6,494 nt of DNA from Gammaproteobacteria bacterium. Its GTDB lineage: Bacteria > Pseudomonadota > Gammaproteobacteria > Chromatiales > Chromatiaceae. The stretch lies in NCBI GenBank assembly GCA_030594925.1, contig JAUVEG010000079.1, forward strand, positions 1-6,494, given 5' to 3'. The notes under the pieces were generated by a model. The model worked only from the letters and a program-made list of their open reading frames with translations. It did not search any database and had not been told where the DNA came from. Made by a program: the position numbers and the translations under genes. Position 1 is the first letter of the stretch, and each line of letters starts with the position of its first letter. Positions 1 to 5,381 of this stretch are shown here, piece after piece.

Positions 1-138
1 TCTTCTCTTCTGACGTTTTCGCTCCTCAACTGCATCACGCATCAGGCGAGTCAGAACAGCACTCTTATTTTCTCCATGAAAAGTTTCGTTGAAAGCCTCT
101 TTAACATCATTTGGCACACTGAAATTAATGGTAGCCAT
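1..138 (-). CDS. RHH-type antitoxin (VapB/CopG-like), partial, C-terminus outside the window
   Basis: The frame starts at ATG 138 and stays open for 46 codons to the window edge, beginning MATINFSVPNDVKEAF and continuing through NKSAVLTRLMRDAVEERKRQ. A short N-terminal beta strand (residues 2-8), then a helix, then a second helix beginning near NKSA and ending in a basic run is the layout of ribbon-helix-helix antitoxins. In that family the paired strands of a dimer bind the promoter and the C-terminal tail neutralises a toxin, often a PIN-domain RNase. A purine-rich ribosome site (AGGTGGGGG on the coding strand, about 142-150) lies just upstream of the ATG and supports this start. An extended -10 box and a palindrome sit directly upstream, as expected for an autoregulated TA operon. 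The toxin gene would lie left of base 1 and cannot be seen. It could instead be a solitary RHH regulator. Confidence 0.8.
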   Translation of the reverse strand, partial: MATINFSVPNDVKEAFNETFHGENKSAVLTRLMRDAVEERKRQKRR

Positions 139-150
139 AACCCCCACCTG

Positions 151-171
151 ATTGTTGAAATATTCAACAAT
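151..171. promoter_or_regulatory. Candidate autoregulatory operator: palindrome with perfect 9-bp arms
   Basis: The arms ATTGTTGAA (151-159) and TTCAACAAT (163-171) are exact reverse complements separated by ATA. The element lies between the extended -10 box (172-180) and the RHH antitoxin start at 138, so it would cover the transcription start. RHH antitoxins are known to bind palindromic or repeated sites over their own promoters. Binding here is inferred from position and symmetry. Confidence 0.6.
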
Positions 172-180
172 AATATAGCA
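172..180 (-). promoter_or_regulatory. Extended -10 promoter of the left-edge RHH antitoxin
   Basis: Read on the minus strand the box is TGCTATATT: the TGn extension plus a -10 hexamer with five of six consensus positions. No good -35 is visible at 16-18 bp, which is typical of extended -10 promoters. Transcription would start near 165, inside the palindrome, about 27 bases before the ATG at 138. Confidence 0.5.
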
Positions 181-344
181 CACCTGCATGATGTCTACGA
201 AAGACGTATTTACCGATGTGGCGGGCATTCTCCCTGCCGGGTTAAATTGTGGCGCGAGACACTCTTACCGACCGATCCGCCAGAGATGGCGGGATTTGTC
301 AGCAATAGAGCGCAAAGCAGCTTATACAGGTGAGGCCGATTTAT

Positions 345-367
345 CCCCTCTCCCTTTGGGAGAGGGG
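345..367. repeat. REP-like hairpin with a perfect 10-bp stem and TTT loop
   Basis: The arms CCCCTCTCCC (345-354) and GGGAGAGGGG (358-367) are perfect reverse complements around TTT. Neither side is followed by a clear T-run (ACTTAAAAAC on the plus strand, ATAAATCGGC on the minus strand), so it is not a textbook intrinsic terminator. From memory, C/T-rich palindromes of this kind recur between genes in many proteobacteria, so I call it a dispersed intergenic repeat. It may still stop or stabilise the 3' end of hipBA RNA. Confidence 0.55.
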
Positions 368-436
368 ACTTAAAAACATTCACAATGACGGTGAATTTCA
401 GGCGCATCTGATGGTAGATATTTATGCACTCCCGGG

Positions 437-526
437 CTATTCTTGCAAAAAGTGCACCTCGGCATCGTGGACAAACAGCGCACGTATCTTGTCCCGGAAA
501 TCACCACCAAGCACGAATAGACTCAC
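437..526 (-). pseudogene. Possible remnant of a gene C-terminus, or a tiny ORF, downstream of hipA
   Basis: A minus-strand frame from GTG 526 to TAG 437-439 reads VSLFVLGGDFRDKIRAL and then VHDAEVHFLQE (29 residues). The composition is protein-like, with alternating hydrophobic and charged residues. The frame also stays open upstream of the GTG into the 3' end of hipA in another phase. There is no convincing ribosome site at the GTG and I do not recognise a family. It may be the tail of a gene whose front was lost when the hipBA cassette arrived, or it may be chance. The opposite strand is also open over part of this stretch, which weakens the case. Confidence 0.2.
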
Positions 527-537
527 CTTCAGAGTAA

Positions 538-1911
538 CTAACTGGAGATTCCATGCTTCTCTAATAAAAGACGCTCTTGCCGGACAATCTCAACAAGCTG
601 CTGCCGTTGCCGCGCTGGTACGCGGTCAAGTGCGGCGACACGCTCCGCGTAGGAGGATGTTGCAGCAAGGGCTTCATGGATACACAGCCGGGTTTGACTA
701 TCTGACAGACCAAAGGATCCACCGAGTTCAACAAAGAGCGCTCCACGGTCCTCGTATCCCTCCGGGTTATAGGGTATGGCGCTAACCAGATTGTGCCTTG
801 GCCAGGCGCGCATGGGCGCCGGATCATAGATTGGCGACAAGCGGCAGTCCGCCACCCCGCCCAATAACGCGATGTTATCCAGATGAAGATCGCCGTTGCC
901 TGTCAGGAGCGCCATCAGGATTCTTCGATACATCTGCTCATTGGTATCCGGGGCAAGATTGGCAACCTGACCCAGACGATCAAGTTTGCCTCCGAGTTCC
1001 TCTAGAAAAATATCACCGGTTTCTCTAAATTTATGGTCGCCTGTGGCAATCACTGAAAAGAGTGATTCCATGGGAACAGGCAGCCCATCAGCAGTTTGAT
1101 CGAAACGCTCTACGGCGAGAAAGTGCAAATCTTCATCATCCATGCGCTTATGCCAGGGGACTTCGAAGCCGGACTCTTCGTGGATATCCAGACACAGCGC
1201 CTCGAGGTCAAGCATTCCCCTGTACTCCGGGGGCTCCACTTTGAGAACAACACTCTTTTTGTTGCTTGCGCCGGGAGCATAAAACACCGGCGTTTTCCCG
1301 GTGGGTGTAACAGAGACGAGCAGCTTCGAGATCATGCCGCCTACGGATGGCGTTGGCCCCAGCAGCTGTTCGATCAGTTGCGGATCGAAGTCGAGATTCT
1401 CGTCCAACACCTCCCTTTTTAACATGCGCCAGAGCTGCGATCGCTTGCCGGACCTCTTTGCCGCCCCTGGATCATCGTAGAGTGATGCCCTGCTCCAATA
1501 CCACTGCTCAGCGCTGATATCGTCCTGAAACACATCAACATGCCCAATGCCGCCATGACCACCCATCATAAGGAGTTGCCACTCTGTTTCCGGCCCGGGC
1601 AGCGGTTCCCTGCCCAGCCTGGCTTTCAATAGATCAAGGTAGCGCTTGCGTTGCAGATTCCTTGGATTGGCGCCGGGAATCAGGGAGAGCATGCGCGGAA
1701 AGACCGGTATGCGCTCGCTGACCGGGTAGACGACTGTATCAGCACCCCAAATAGAGGCATCGCCAAGCAGGCAGAAACCGGCTTTCCCCGAAGATAAATA
1801 CTCCTCCCTGTAGGTGAAACTGACTTGTTCCGCAGACAGGAGCAAGTCTCCCATTTTTTCAGGCTCTCCCGATACAGACGTCCAAATGACTGCATGCTGG
1901 TTACGCGCCAT
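538..1911 (-). CDS. hipA: HipA-family Ser/Thr kinase toxin
   Basis: HipA kinases phosphorylate a cytosolic target (glutamyl-tRNA synthetase in E. coli), stall translation and induce dormancy; this protein's target is unknown. The family marks are in order (numbered from ATG 1917): an N-terminal domain with a GGHGGIGHVDVF stretch (about 119-130); the loop SVGGMISK (191-198), aligning with SVAGAQEK of E. coli HipA so that S191 matches the autophosphorylated Ser150; VVLKVEPP (223-230) with the ATP-contact lysine; LAVERFD (267-273); the catalytic loop GNGDLHLDN (340-348) with catalytic D343 and N348; and LSPIYDP (360-366) with metal-binding D365. The usual HxKN lysine is Asp347. The kinase therefore looks intact. 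I prefer ATG 1911 over ATG 1917 because AAGGG sits six bases before 1911 but directly abuts 1917. Length of about 457 residues fits the family (E. coli 440). The hipB-like gene lies 18 bp upstream in the same operon. Confidence 0.9.
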   Translation of the reverse strand: MARNQHAVIWTSVSGEPEKMGDLLLSAEQVSFTYREEYLSSGKAGFCLLGDASIWGADTVVYPVSERIPVFPRMLSLIPGANPRNLQRKRYLDLLKARLGREPLPGPETEWQLLMMGGHGGIGHVDVFQDDISAEQWYWSRASLYDDPGAAKRSGKRSQLWRMLKREVLDENLDFDPQLIEQLLGPTPSVGGMISKLLVSVTPTGKTPVFYAPGASNKKSVVLKVEPPEYRGMLDLEALCLDIHEESGFEVPWHKRMDDEDLHFLAVERFDQTADGLPVPMESLFSVIATGDHKFRETGDIFLEELGGKLDRLGQVANLAPDTNEQMYRRILMALLTGNGDLHLDNIALLGGVADCRLSPIYDPAPMRAWPRHNLVSAIPYNPEGYEDRGALFVELGGSFGLSDSQTRLCIHEALAATSSYAERVAALDRVPARQRQQLVEIVRQERLLLEKHGISS

Positions 1912-1929
1912 GCTCATCCCTTATCAGTT

Positions 1930-2184
1930 TCAATCAAAAAACGTGCCGGACTTTATGGCTTCAGCATCCTTTTCCCTGGTTCGACGAGGTAACAGCGCCA
2001 GTTCCAGGTCGCTCTGGCCGGCCAGCTTTTCAAGTGTCGAGGCAAGCAGATCTCCGCGAGCCTTGGCCTTGCTGAGCCCGACAGCAGTTATCCCCGCGCT
2101 GGCAGCAAGTTGCGCCTGGGACAAGCCGCGCGCATTCCCAGCAGCAATTGCCTGCAATATTAAATCTTTAATCTGCAAAGACAT
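1930..2184 (-). CDS. hipB: HipB-like XRE-family antitoxin and repressor
   Basis: This 84-residue protein has a helix-turn-helix of the XRE/Cro type at about residues 21-43 (LSQAQLAASAGITAVGLSKA). It is followed by STLEKLAGQSDLELALLP (49-66), the usual end of HipB-type domains, where a beta strand joins the dimer. A charged tail ends in FFD. HipB antitoxins bind their own promoter as dimers and lock HipA in an inactive conformation; the gene order antitoxin-toxin, 18 bp apart, fits. The ATG at 2184 has no evident SD sequence; the leader before it is almost all A and T. The two 16-bp boxes upstream are the likely binding sites. It could be named simply XRE-family regulator, but the hipA neighbour makes HipB the best call. 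Confidence 0.85.
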   Translation of the reverse strand: MSLQIKDLILQAIAAGNARGLSQAQLAASAGITAVGLSKAKARGDLLASTLEKLAGQSDLELALLPRRTREKDAEAIKSGTFFD

Positions 2185-2185
2185 A

Positions 2186-2201
2186 TAACTATAGTTTAAT
2201 T
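2186..2201. promoter_or_regulatory. Candidate HipB operator, proximal box
   Basis: TAACTATAGTTTAATT lies between the predicted hipBA transcription start and the hipB ATG. Its core AACTATAGTT (2187-2196) is a perfect 10-bp palindrome. The same box recurs 50 bp away with one mismatch. Position and symmetry suggest a repressor dimer site, and its location over the leader could also hinder ribosome access in the RNA. Confidence 0.55.
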
Positions 2202-2222
2202 ATTGATGAATTATCGGGTATA

Positions 2223-2231
2223 ATTATAGCA
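2223..2231 (-). promoter_or_regulatory. hipBA promoter: consensus extended -10 box
   Basis: On the minus strand the sequence is TGCTATAAT, a perfect TATAAT with the TGn extension. No good -35 stands at 16-18 bp; the -35 zone is filled by the distal 16-bp box. The start would fall near 2216, giving a leader of about 32 bases to the hipB ATG. The -10 lies in the palindrome TATAATTATA (2219-2228), so a TATAAT is also present on the plus strand. Confidence 0.6.
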
Positions 2232-2235
2232 TCTT

Positions 2236-2251
2236 TACCTATAGTTTAATT
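2236..2251. promoter_or_regulatory. Candidate HipB operator, distal box
   Basis: TACCTATAGTTTAATT matches the proximal box at 15 of 16 positions and in the same orientation, exactly 50 bp away. It occupies the -35 zone of the hipBA promoter. A repressor here would block RNA polymerase, and the 50-bp period (close to five helical turns) would put both boxes on the same DNA face. Confidence 0.55.
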
Positions 2252-2314
2252 GATTTTATTGAGCATTTTTGCGCAAATACCGATTCCTGTGTCAGTAGCA
2301 GCATACACACCATC

Positions 2315-2344
2315 ATCACACGGGTTATGTGTTACACTTATACT
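2315..2344 (+). promoter_or_regulatory. Candidate sigma70-type promoter of vapBC
   Basis: ATCACA (2315-2320, four of six against TTGACA) and TATACT (2339-2344, five of six against TATAAT) are 18 bp apart. The start would be near 2351, about 20 bases before the vapB ATG. The match is only moderate. Confidence 0.35.
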
Positions 2345-2350
2345 GTGTTA
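2328..2350 (+). promoter_or_regulatory. Direct repeat TGTGTTA around the vapBC -10 box
   Basis: TGTGTTA occurs at 2328-2334 and again at 2344-2350, 16 bp apart, flanking the candidate -10 box. RHH repressors often bind tandem short repeats at their own promoters, so this is a possible VapB operator. Seven bases twice in an AT-rich region could also be chance. Confidence 0.3.
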
Positions 2351-2370
2351 ATTAGAAAGGATTTATTTTC

Positions 2371-2601
2371 ATGACCAATGTAACTTTGTCTATTGATGAA
2401 GAAAACCTCAGACAGGCTCGCATATTGGCATTGCAAGAGGGCACATCCCTGAATGCTGTTATTCGCGAATACATAAATGACTATATATCTGGTCACAAAC
2501 ACTATCAACAGCTAACCGGACGCATTCTGAAACAAGCGGAAAAATCACAATATAACAGTGGTGGACGCAAATGGACTCGGGAAGAGTTGCATGAGCGATA
2601 G
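2371..2601 (+). CDS. vapB: VapB-type RHH antitoxin
   Basis: This 76-residue protein begins MTNVTLSIDEENLRQARILA: a beta strand (about 2-8), a first helix (about 9-22), the turn EGTSLN, and a second helix VIREYINDYIS (about 30-40). That is the ribbon-helix-helix fold that binds DNA as a dimer. The C-terminal half is polar and ends KWTREELHER, the sort of tail that wraps the toxin's active site. AAAGGA lies nine bases before the ATG. The gene overlaps the PIN toxin start by 11 bp, so the two are probably translationally coupled. The family role is to neutralise the partner RNase and repress the operon. It lies divergent to hipBA across 186 bp. Any relation to the left-edge antitoxin would be at the level of the fold only; the sequences differ. 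Confidence 0.85.
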   Translation: MTNVTLSIDEENLRQARILALQEGTSLNAVIREYINDYISGHKHYQQLTGRILKQAEKSQYNSGGRKWTREELHER

Positions 2602-3013
2602 GGCTTTTTTTGATACCAATGTACTGGTTTACGCTTTTGACAACGGTGAACCAGTAAAAAGCGTCGTCGCAAAAAAGCTGATCCATGATTTTGGCAGCGA
2701 CGGGAATCTTGTACTGAGCACGCAGGTTTTGCAGGAACTTTACGTCACCCTGACCAAAACGGGGAGAGCAATGCTGACCCGGGAAGATGCTGAAGAGATC
2801 GTGAACGATTTTGCCGAATTCCCACTGCTTCAGGTGGACAAAAATATTATCTCTCGAGCAATGAAACGCCATCAAAGCAAGGTTTTTTCATTCTGGGACG
2901 CCCTGATTGTGGAAACAGCCTTGCAGTCGGGATGCTCACAATTGTTGAGTGAGGATATGCAGGATGGCCTGGAGATTGACTCGCTCAGGATACGCAATCC
3001 CTTCGCTTACTGA
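2591..3013 (+). CDS. vapC: VapC-type PIN-domain RNase toxin
   Basis: The 140-residue protein carries the full PIN active site: D8 in FFDTNVLVYAFD (6-17), E49 in STQVLQELYVTL (43-54), D103 in SFWDALIVETA (100-110) and D122 in LLSEDMQDG (118-126). These acidic residues bind Mg or Mn ions and cut RNA; VapC toxins typically cleave tRNA or rRNA and stop translation. The sequence resembles the group of predicted nucleic-acid-binding PIN proteins ending in a RIxNPF-type motif (here RIRNPFAY). I take ATG 2591 rather than an in-frame ATG at 2558 because it gives the usual short lead to the first Asp, has GGGAAGAG just upstream, and overlaps the vapB end by the common few bases. No residue needed for catalysis is missing. 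The RNA target cannot be read from sequence. Confidence 0.9.
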   Translation: MSDRAFFDTNVLVYAFDNGEPVKSVVAKKLIHDFGSDGNLVLSTQVLQELYVTLTKTGRAMLTREDAEEIVNDFAEFPLLQVDKNIISRAMKRHQSKVFSFWDALIVETALQSGCSQLLSEDMQDGLEIDSLRIRNPFAY

Positions 3014-3075
3014 ATGTTGGAAATAAACCGAGTAACTCTCTGTAAACCCGTGCATCACTTGAGTCCGTCAAAGGC

Positions 3076-3107
3076 GTAGGGAGCAATAAGCGGCGGCGCA
3101 TTGCAAT
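3076..3107. repeat. Imperfect GTAGGG-type intergenic palindrome
   Basis: After GTAGGGA comes a stem: GCAAT (3083-3087), a two-base bulge, GCG (3090-3092), a GCGG loop, then CGC (3097-3099) and ATTGC (3100-3104). From memory, it resembles the dispersed proteobacterial and cyanobacterial repeats of the form GTAGGGTGCG...CGCACC, here degraded. It lies between the vapC stop and the strong hairpin terminator. Confidence 0.4.
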
Positions 3108-3154
3108 AAAGGGGTCGGTGACAAATGAGAATTATTTGTCACCGACCCCTTTTT
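3108..3154. terminator. Strong bidirectional terminator with a 19-bp perfect stem
   Basis: The arms at 3108-3126 and 3134-3152 are perfect reverse complements around GAGAATT. Each arm contains GGGGTCGGTGACAAAT or its complement. The plus strand runs out into TTTTT (3150-3154) and the minus strand into TTTATTG, so it can terminate vapBC and the converging mscS-like gene, whose stop lies 19 bp beyond. The stem is longer than termination needs, and GGGGTC-type arms resemble dispersed REP-like elements. Confidence 0.75.
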
Positions 3155-3172
3155 CCAGAAATGATCAGGAGA

Positions 3173-5173
3173 TCAACTCTCATGCTCCGGCACATCGATC
3201 TCCTCGACGGGTTGTGACTTGATCGCGGCATCGTCATGGAGTTCGCCCTGGTTTTGCGTACCAGATGGCAAAGCCGTCACCACAGGAGCCACAATTGGCC
3301 CCTCGGTAAAGATATGCACATCCTGCTGCGGATAGGGAATGGAGAGCCCCTCTTTGTCGAACCTGGCTTTGACTTCGCGGGTGATATCCCAATAGACATT
3401 CCAGTAGTCACCCGGGGTTGACCAGGGGCGGCAGATGAAATTGACCGAGGAGTCCGCCAGTTCATGCAACTTGATCACAGGTTCGGGATCTGTGAGAACC
3501 AGTGGATGATCGGCTACGATCTCCTCCAGGATAGCTATCGCCTTGTCGATATCATCCTCGTAACCAATGCCAAACTGCATATCCACCCGTCTGCGGGTGA
3601 CACCGGAAACATTAGTGATCACGCCTCCCCAGATGTCGTTGTTAGGCACGATCATGCGCTTGTTATCCGGCGTGGTGATCACCGTAGAGACAAGGTTCAT
3701 CGCTGTCACCTTGCCCAGAATGCTCCCTGCCTCGATGACATCGCCCACATCAAACGGGCGGTAAAAGAGAATCATGATGCCGCTGGCGAAATTACTCAAC
3801 GTCCCCTGCAGGGCAAGACCAACCACCAGGCCTGCGGCGCCGATCATCGCCAGCATTGGCGTAATGCTGACTTCCATTGCAGAGAGCGCCATCAACAGCC
3901 CGACCGCATAAAAGAGGCGCCGCACTGACTGAACCAGAAAAGTCTGCAGCAACTGTGAGGGATTCTGCATCGCGTCTGTGGCCTTCTTCACGGCCTTGCC
4001 TGCCAAGCGTCCAAGAAAGAAGAAAACAAAGAGTATGCCTGCTACCTGCGACAGATTCACCAGCCAGCGCATGCCCCCCTCTTCAGACGCAACCCACCCC
4101 TTGACGGCCGCCCAGGTGCTGGAGGCATCCTTGATATCCACCGCAATCCCCTGCACGGAGCGGATGTAGAGTCGATATTGGGCAATTTTTGTCGTCATGG
4201 CGGAATCCGTCTCACCTGATTTCGCCTCAAGCTCGTCCAGAACCAGGTTCATGCGGTCAATCATGTGCGTGCGATTCGCGCGCAGTTCGGTAAGATCTTT
4301 CAGCAGCTGCTTCTTGGTCTCCTTTTTTTGCTTCTCGATATTTTTACTCGCCAGTTCCACTGACTCCAGATCAGTATCCTGACCGCTTTTCTCTCCGCCC
4401 TTCTCTGCTATTGCATCTGATTTTGAGGGTTTTTCAATAGCTTGCTCCGAACTCATGGAGGCATCCTTTGATGCGTCGAGCGCCTCATTGGCTGCCTCTG
4501 ACACCTTCTTCAAAACATGATCCACATCCTCTTTTTGCACATCCCTGGCGGCTTCATCAATCTTGCCCAAAGCCTTTTCAGCCTTGTCAACGGCCTGATC
4601 CGTTTTTTTCAGTACCGACTCTTTCACCGCAGAGCTGCTCCCCCGATCCTTCTTCTCGATTTCCTTCTCCCCGCCCTGTTTCTCCTCGCTTCCTGCAGCC
4701 GCATCCTGGGCCTTCTCTACAGCATCAACAACCTCCTGAACAGCCTTCTGCGCCTCTTTGGTCGTCTCCTGTGTAGCCTGGACCGCATCCACCGTTCCCT
4801 CCTCTCTGGCTGCGGCAGTGGACTGCTTTACCTCCTCCAGCGACTTTTTGGCATCTGCAAGCTTCTCCCTGATCGCCTGCGCATCCTCTATGCTGATATT
4901 CTGACGTTTCACAGCAACTTCCGCAGCAGCAACTTCGCTCTCGGCCTGCTGCAGCAGTTTGAACCAACCATCCGCCTCGGTGGAGAGCTCCTCTATTGAC
5001 AGCGGCTTCAACATAAACCCGAGTTCGTCCAGCGGGATGTCCGGATTGACGGTGGTCACCGCAGCGGGTTCAGGCTTATCAGACGCCTCTTGTGCAGATG
5101 CGGACAAATGGAGTGCAAAAAACATCAGCAGCGCAACGGCAGGCATCACTGACAGACGATAGAGGTGTTTCAT
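3173..5173 (-). CDS. MscS-family mechanosensitive channel with long helical periplasmic domain
   Basis: The product should open under membrane tension and release solutes on osmotic downshock. Numbered from ATG 5185 (670 residues): signal peptide to about 31 (hydrophobic core 11-27, SASA before Q32); an Ala/Lys/Glu/Gln-rich, probably coiled-coil region 65-320; TM1 about 373-392; TM2 about 417-437; TM3 441-461; MscS beta and alpha/beta domains to about 626, ending GLSIPYPQQDVH; and a 45-residue polar tail. TM3 contains GAAGLVVGLALQG (449-461), matching the E. coli MscS pore helix nearly residue for residue; L453 and L457 correspond to gate leucines 105 and 109. NFASGIMILFYRPFDVGD (465-482) is equally typical. 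I prefer ATG 5173 because neither start has a strong SD but GAG stands upstream of this one and it gives a cleaner signal peptide; 5185 remains possible. The layout (signal peptide plus three TMs) differs from MscK and YbiO, so I give no symbol. Confidence 0.9.
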   Translation of the reverse strand: MKHLYRLSVMPAVALLMFFALHLSASAQEASDKPEPAAVTTVNPDIPLDELGFMLKPLSIEELSTEADGWFKLLQQAESEVAAAEVAVKRQNISIEDAQAIREKLADAKKSLEEVKQSTAAAREEGTVDAVQATQETTKEAQKAVQEVVDAVEKAQDAAAGSEEKQGGEKEIEKKDRGSSSAVKESVLKKTDQAVDKAEKALGKIDEAARDVQKEDVDHVLKKVSEAANEALDASKDASMSSEQAIEKPSKSDAIAEKGGEKSGQDTDLESVELASKNIEKQKKETKKQLLKDLTELRANRTHMIDRMNLVLDELEAKSGETDSAMTTKIAQYRLYIRSVQGIAVDIKDASSTWAAVKGWVASEEGGMRWLVNLSQVAGILFVFFFLGRLAGKAVKKATDAMQNPSQLLQTFLVQSVRRLFYAVGLLMALSAMEVSITPMLAMIGAAGLVVGLALQGTLSNFASGIMILFYRPFDVGDVIEAGSILGKVTAMNLVSTVITTPDNKRMIVPNNDIWGGVITNVSGVTRRRVDMQFGIGYEDDIDKAIAILEEIVADHPLVLTDPEPVIKLHELADSSVNFICRPWSTPGDYWNVYWDITREVKARFDKEGLSIPYPQQDVHIFTEGPIVAPVVTALPSGTQNQGELHDDAAIKSQPVEEIDVPEHES

Positions 5174-5230
5174 AAAATTTCTCATGAGGTAAGGGATGAG
5201 GCAGAAATTAAAGTACCAGGATGTGTAGAA

Positions 5231-5312
5231 TTTTTGTTCGTGGTTTTAGTTGCTACGTCGGGCGCATAGTGAACTATGTAACCAGAGTGGCGGCGAAAAG
5301 CACGGACAAAAA
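5231..5312. repeat. 82-bp imperfect inverted repeat (40+2+40) between two membrane-protein genes
   Basis: The left arm (5231-5270) and right arm (5273-5312) pair without gaps around GA, about 28 of 40 positions being complementary. The outer 17 bp are nearly perfect (TTTTTGTTCGTGGTTTT against AAAAGCACGGACAAAAA). The centre is CATAGT-GA-ACTATG. Several mismatches in the outer arm would be U-G pairs in plus-strand RNA. It has no T-run after the stem on either side, so it is not a standard terminator. A miniature inverted-repeat element, a dispersed repeat or an RNA structure are all possible. Confidence 0.6.
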
Positions 5313-5342
5313 GGCAAGCGAGATTGGTATTTTAATAAATGC

Positions 5343-5380
5343 ATCATCCCTAAGGGTTTTGAAAATAACCGCCGGATGAT
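5343..5380 (-). terminator. Weak hairpin after the right-edge membrane protein gene
   Basis: ATCATCC (5343-5349) and GGATGAT (5374-5380) pair, with an inner GGTT/AACC stem, immediately after the stop codon at 5382-5384. On the minus strand it is followed by GCATTTATTAAAAT, only partly T-rich. It could be an inefficient terminator or a 3' end stabiliser. Confidence 0.3.
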
Positions 5381-5381
5381 A

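Larger units (their letters stand above)
181..537. other. Gene-poor intergenic stretch downstream of hipA
   Basis: Together with the leader of the left antitoxin this makes about 400 bp without a convincing gene. It contains a small hairpin with arms CCGCCA/TGGCGG (277-282 and 287-292), a perfect 10-bp-stem hairpin repeat (345-367), and a short minus-strand reading frame that may be a gene remnant (437-526). Reading frames on either strand between 190 and 430 are short and show no motif I recognise. No T-tract terminator is apparent right after the hipA stop. Confidence 0.5.

Noticed and set aside
452..520. Plus-strand stretch reading GIVDKQRTYLVPEITTKHE before a stop
   Set aside because: It overlaps the minus-strand remnant candidate, has no start with a ribosome site and no family I recognise; at most one of the two can be real.
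330..785. A 151-codon plus-strand reading frame across the hipA 3' end
   Set aside because: It runs antisense to the hipA C-terminus, has basic, low-complexity residues and no motif or ribosome site; it is a shadow of hipA.
2268..2277. Palindrome TTTGCGCAAA in the hipB-vapB region
   Set aside because: Ten bases, single copy, not placed at a promoter element; too short to claim a site.
2558..2590. Upstream ATG at 2558 as start of the PIN toxin
   Set aside because: It would add 11 residues not typical before the first PIN Asp and a 44-bp overlap with vapB; ATG 2591 has a nearby ribosome site and normal spacing.
4517..4999. A 160-codon plus-strand frame rich in Leu, Phe and Ser
   Set aside because: It is the antisense of the Ala/Lys/Glu-rich part of the channel gene; codon bias of that region produces long hydrophobic shadow frames.
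5181..5200. CTCAT/ATGAG inverted repeat over the mscS-like start
   Set aside because: Five-base arms with a ten-base loop are expected by chance; not enough for a regulatory hairpin.
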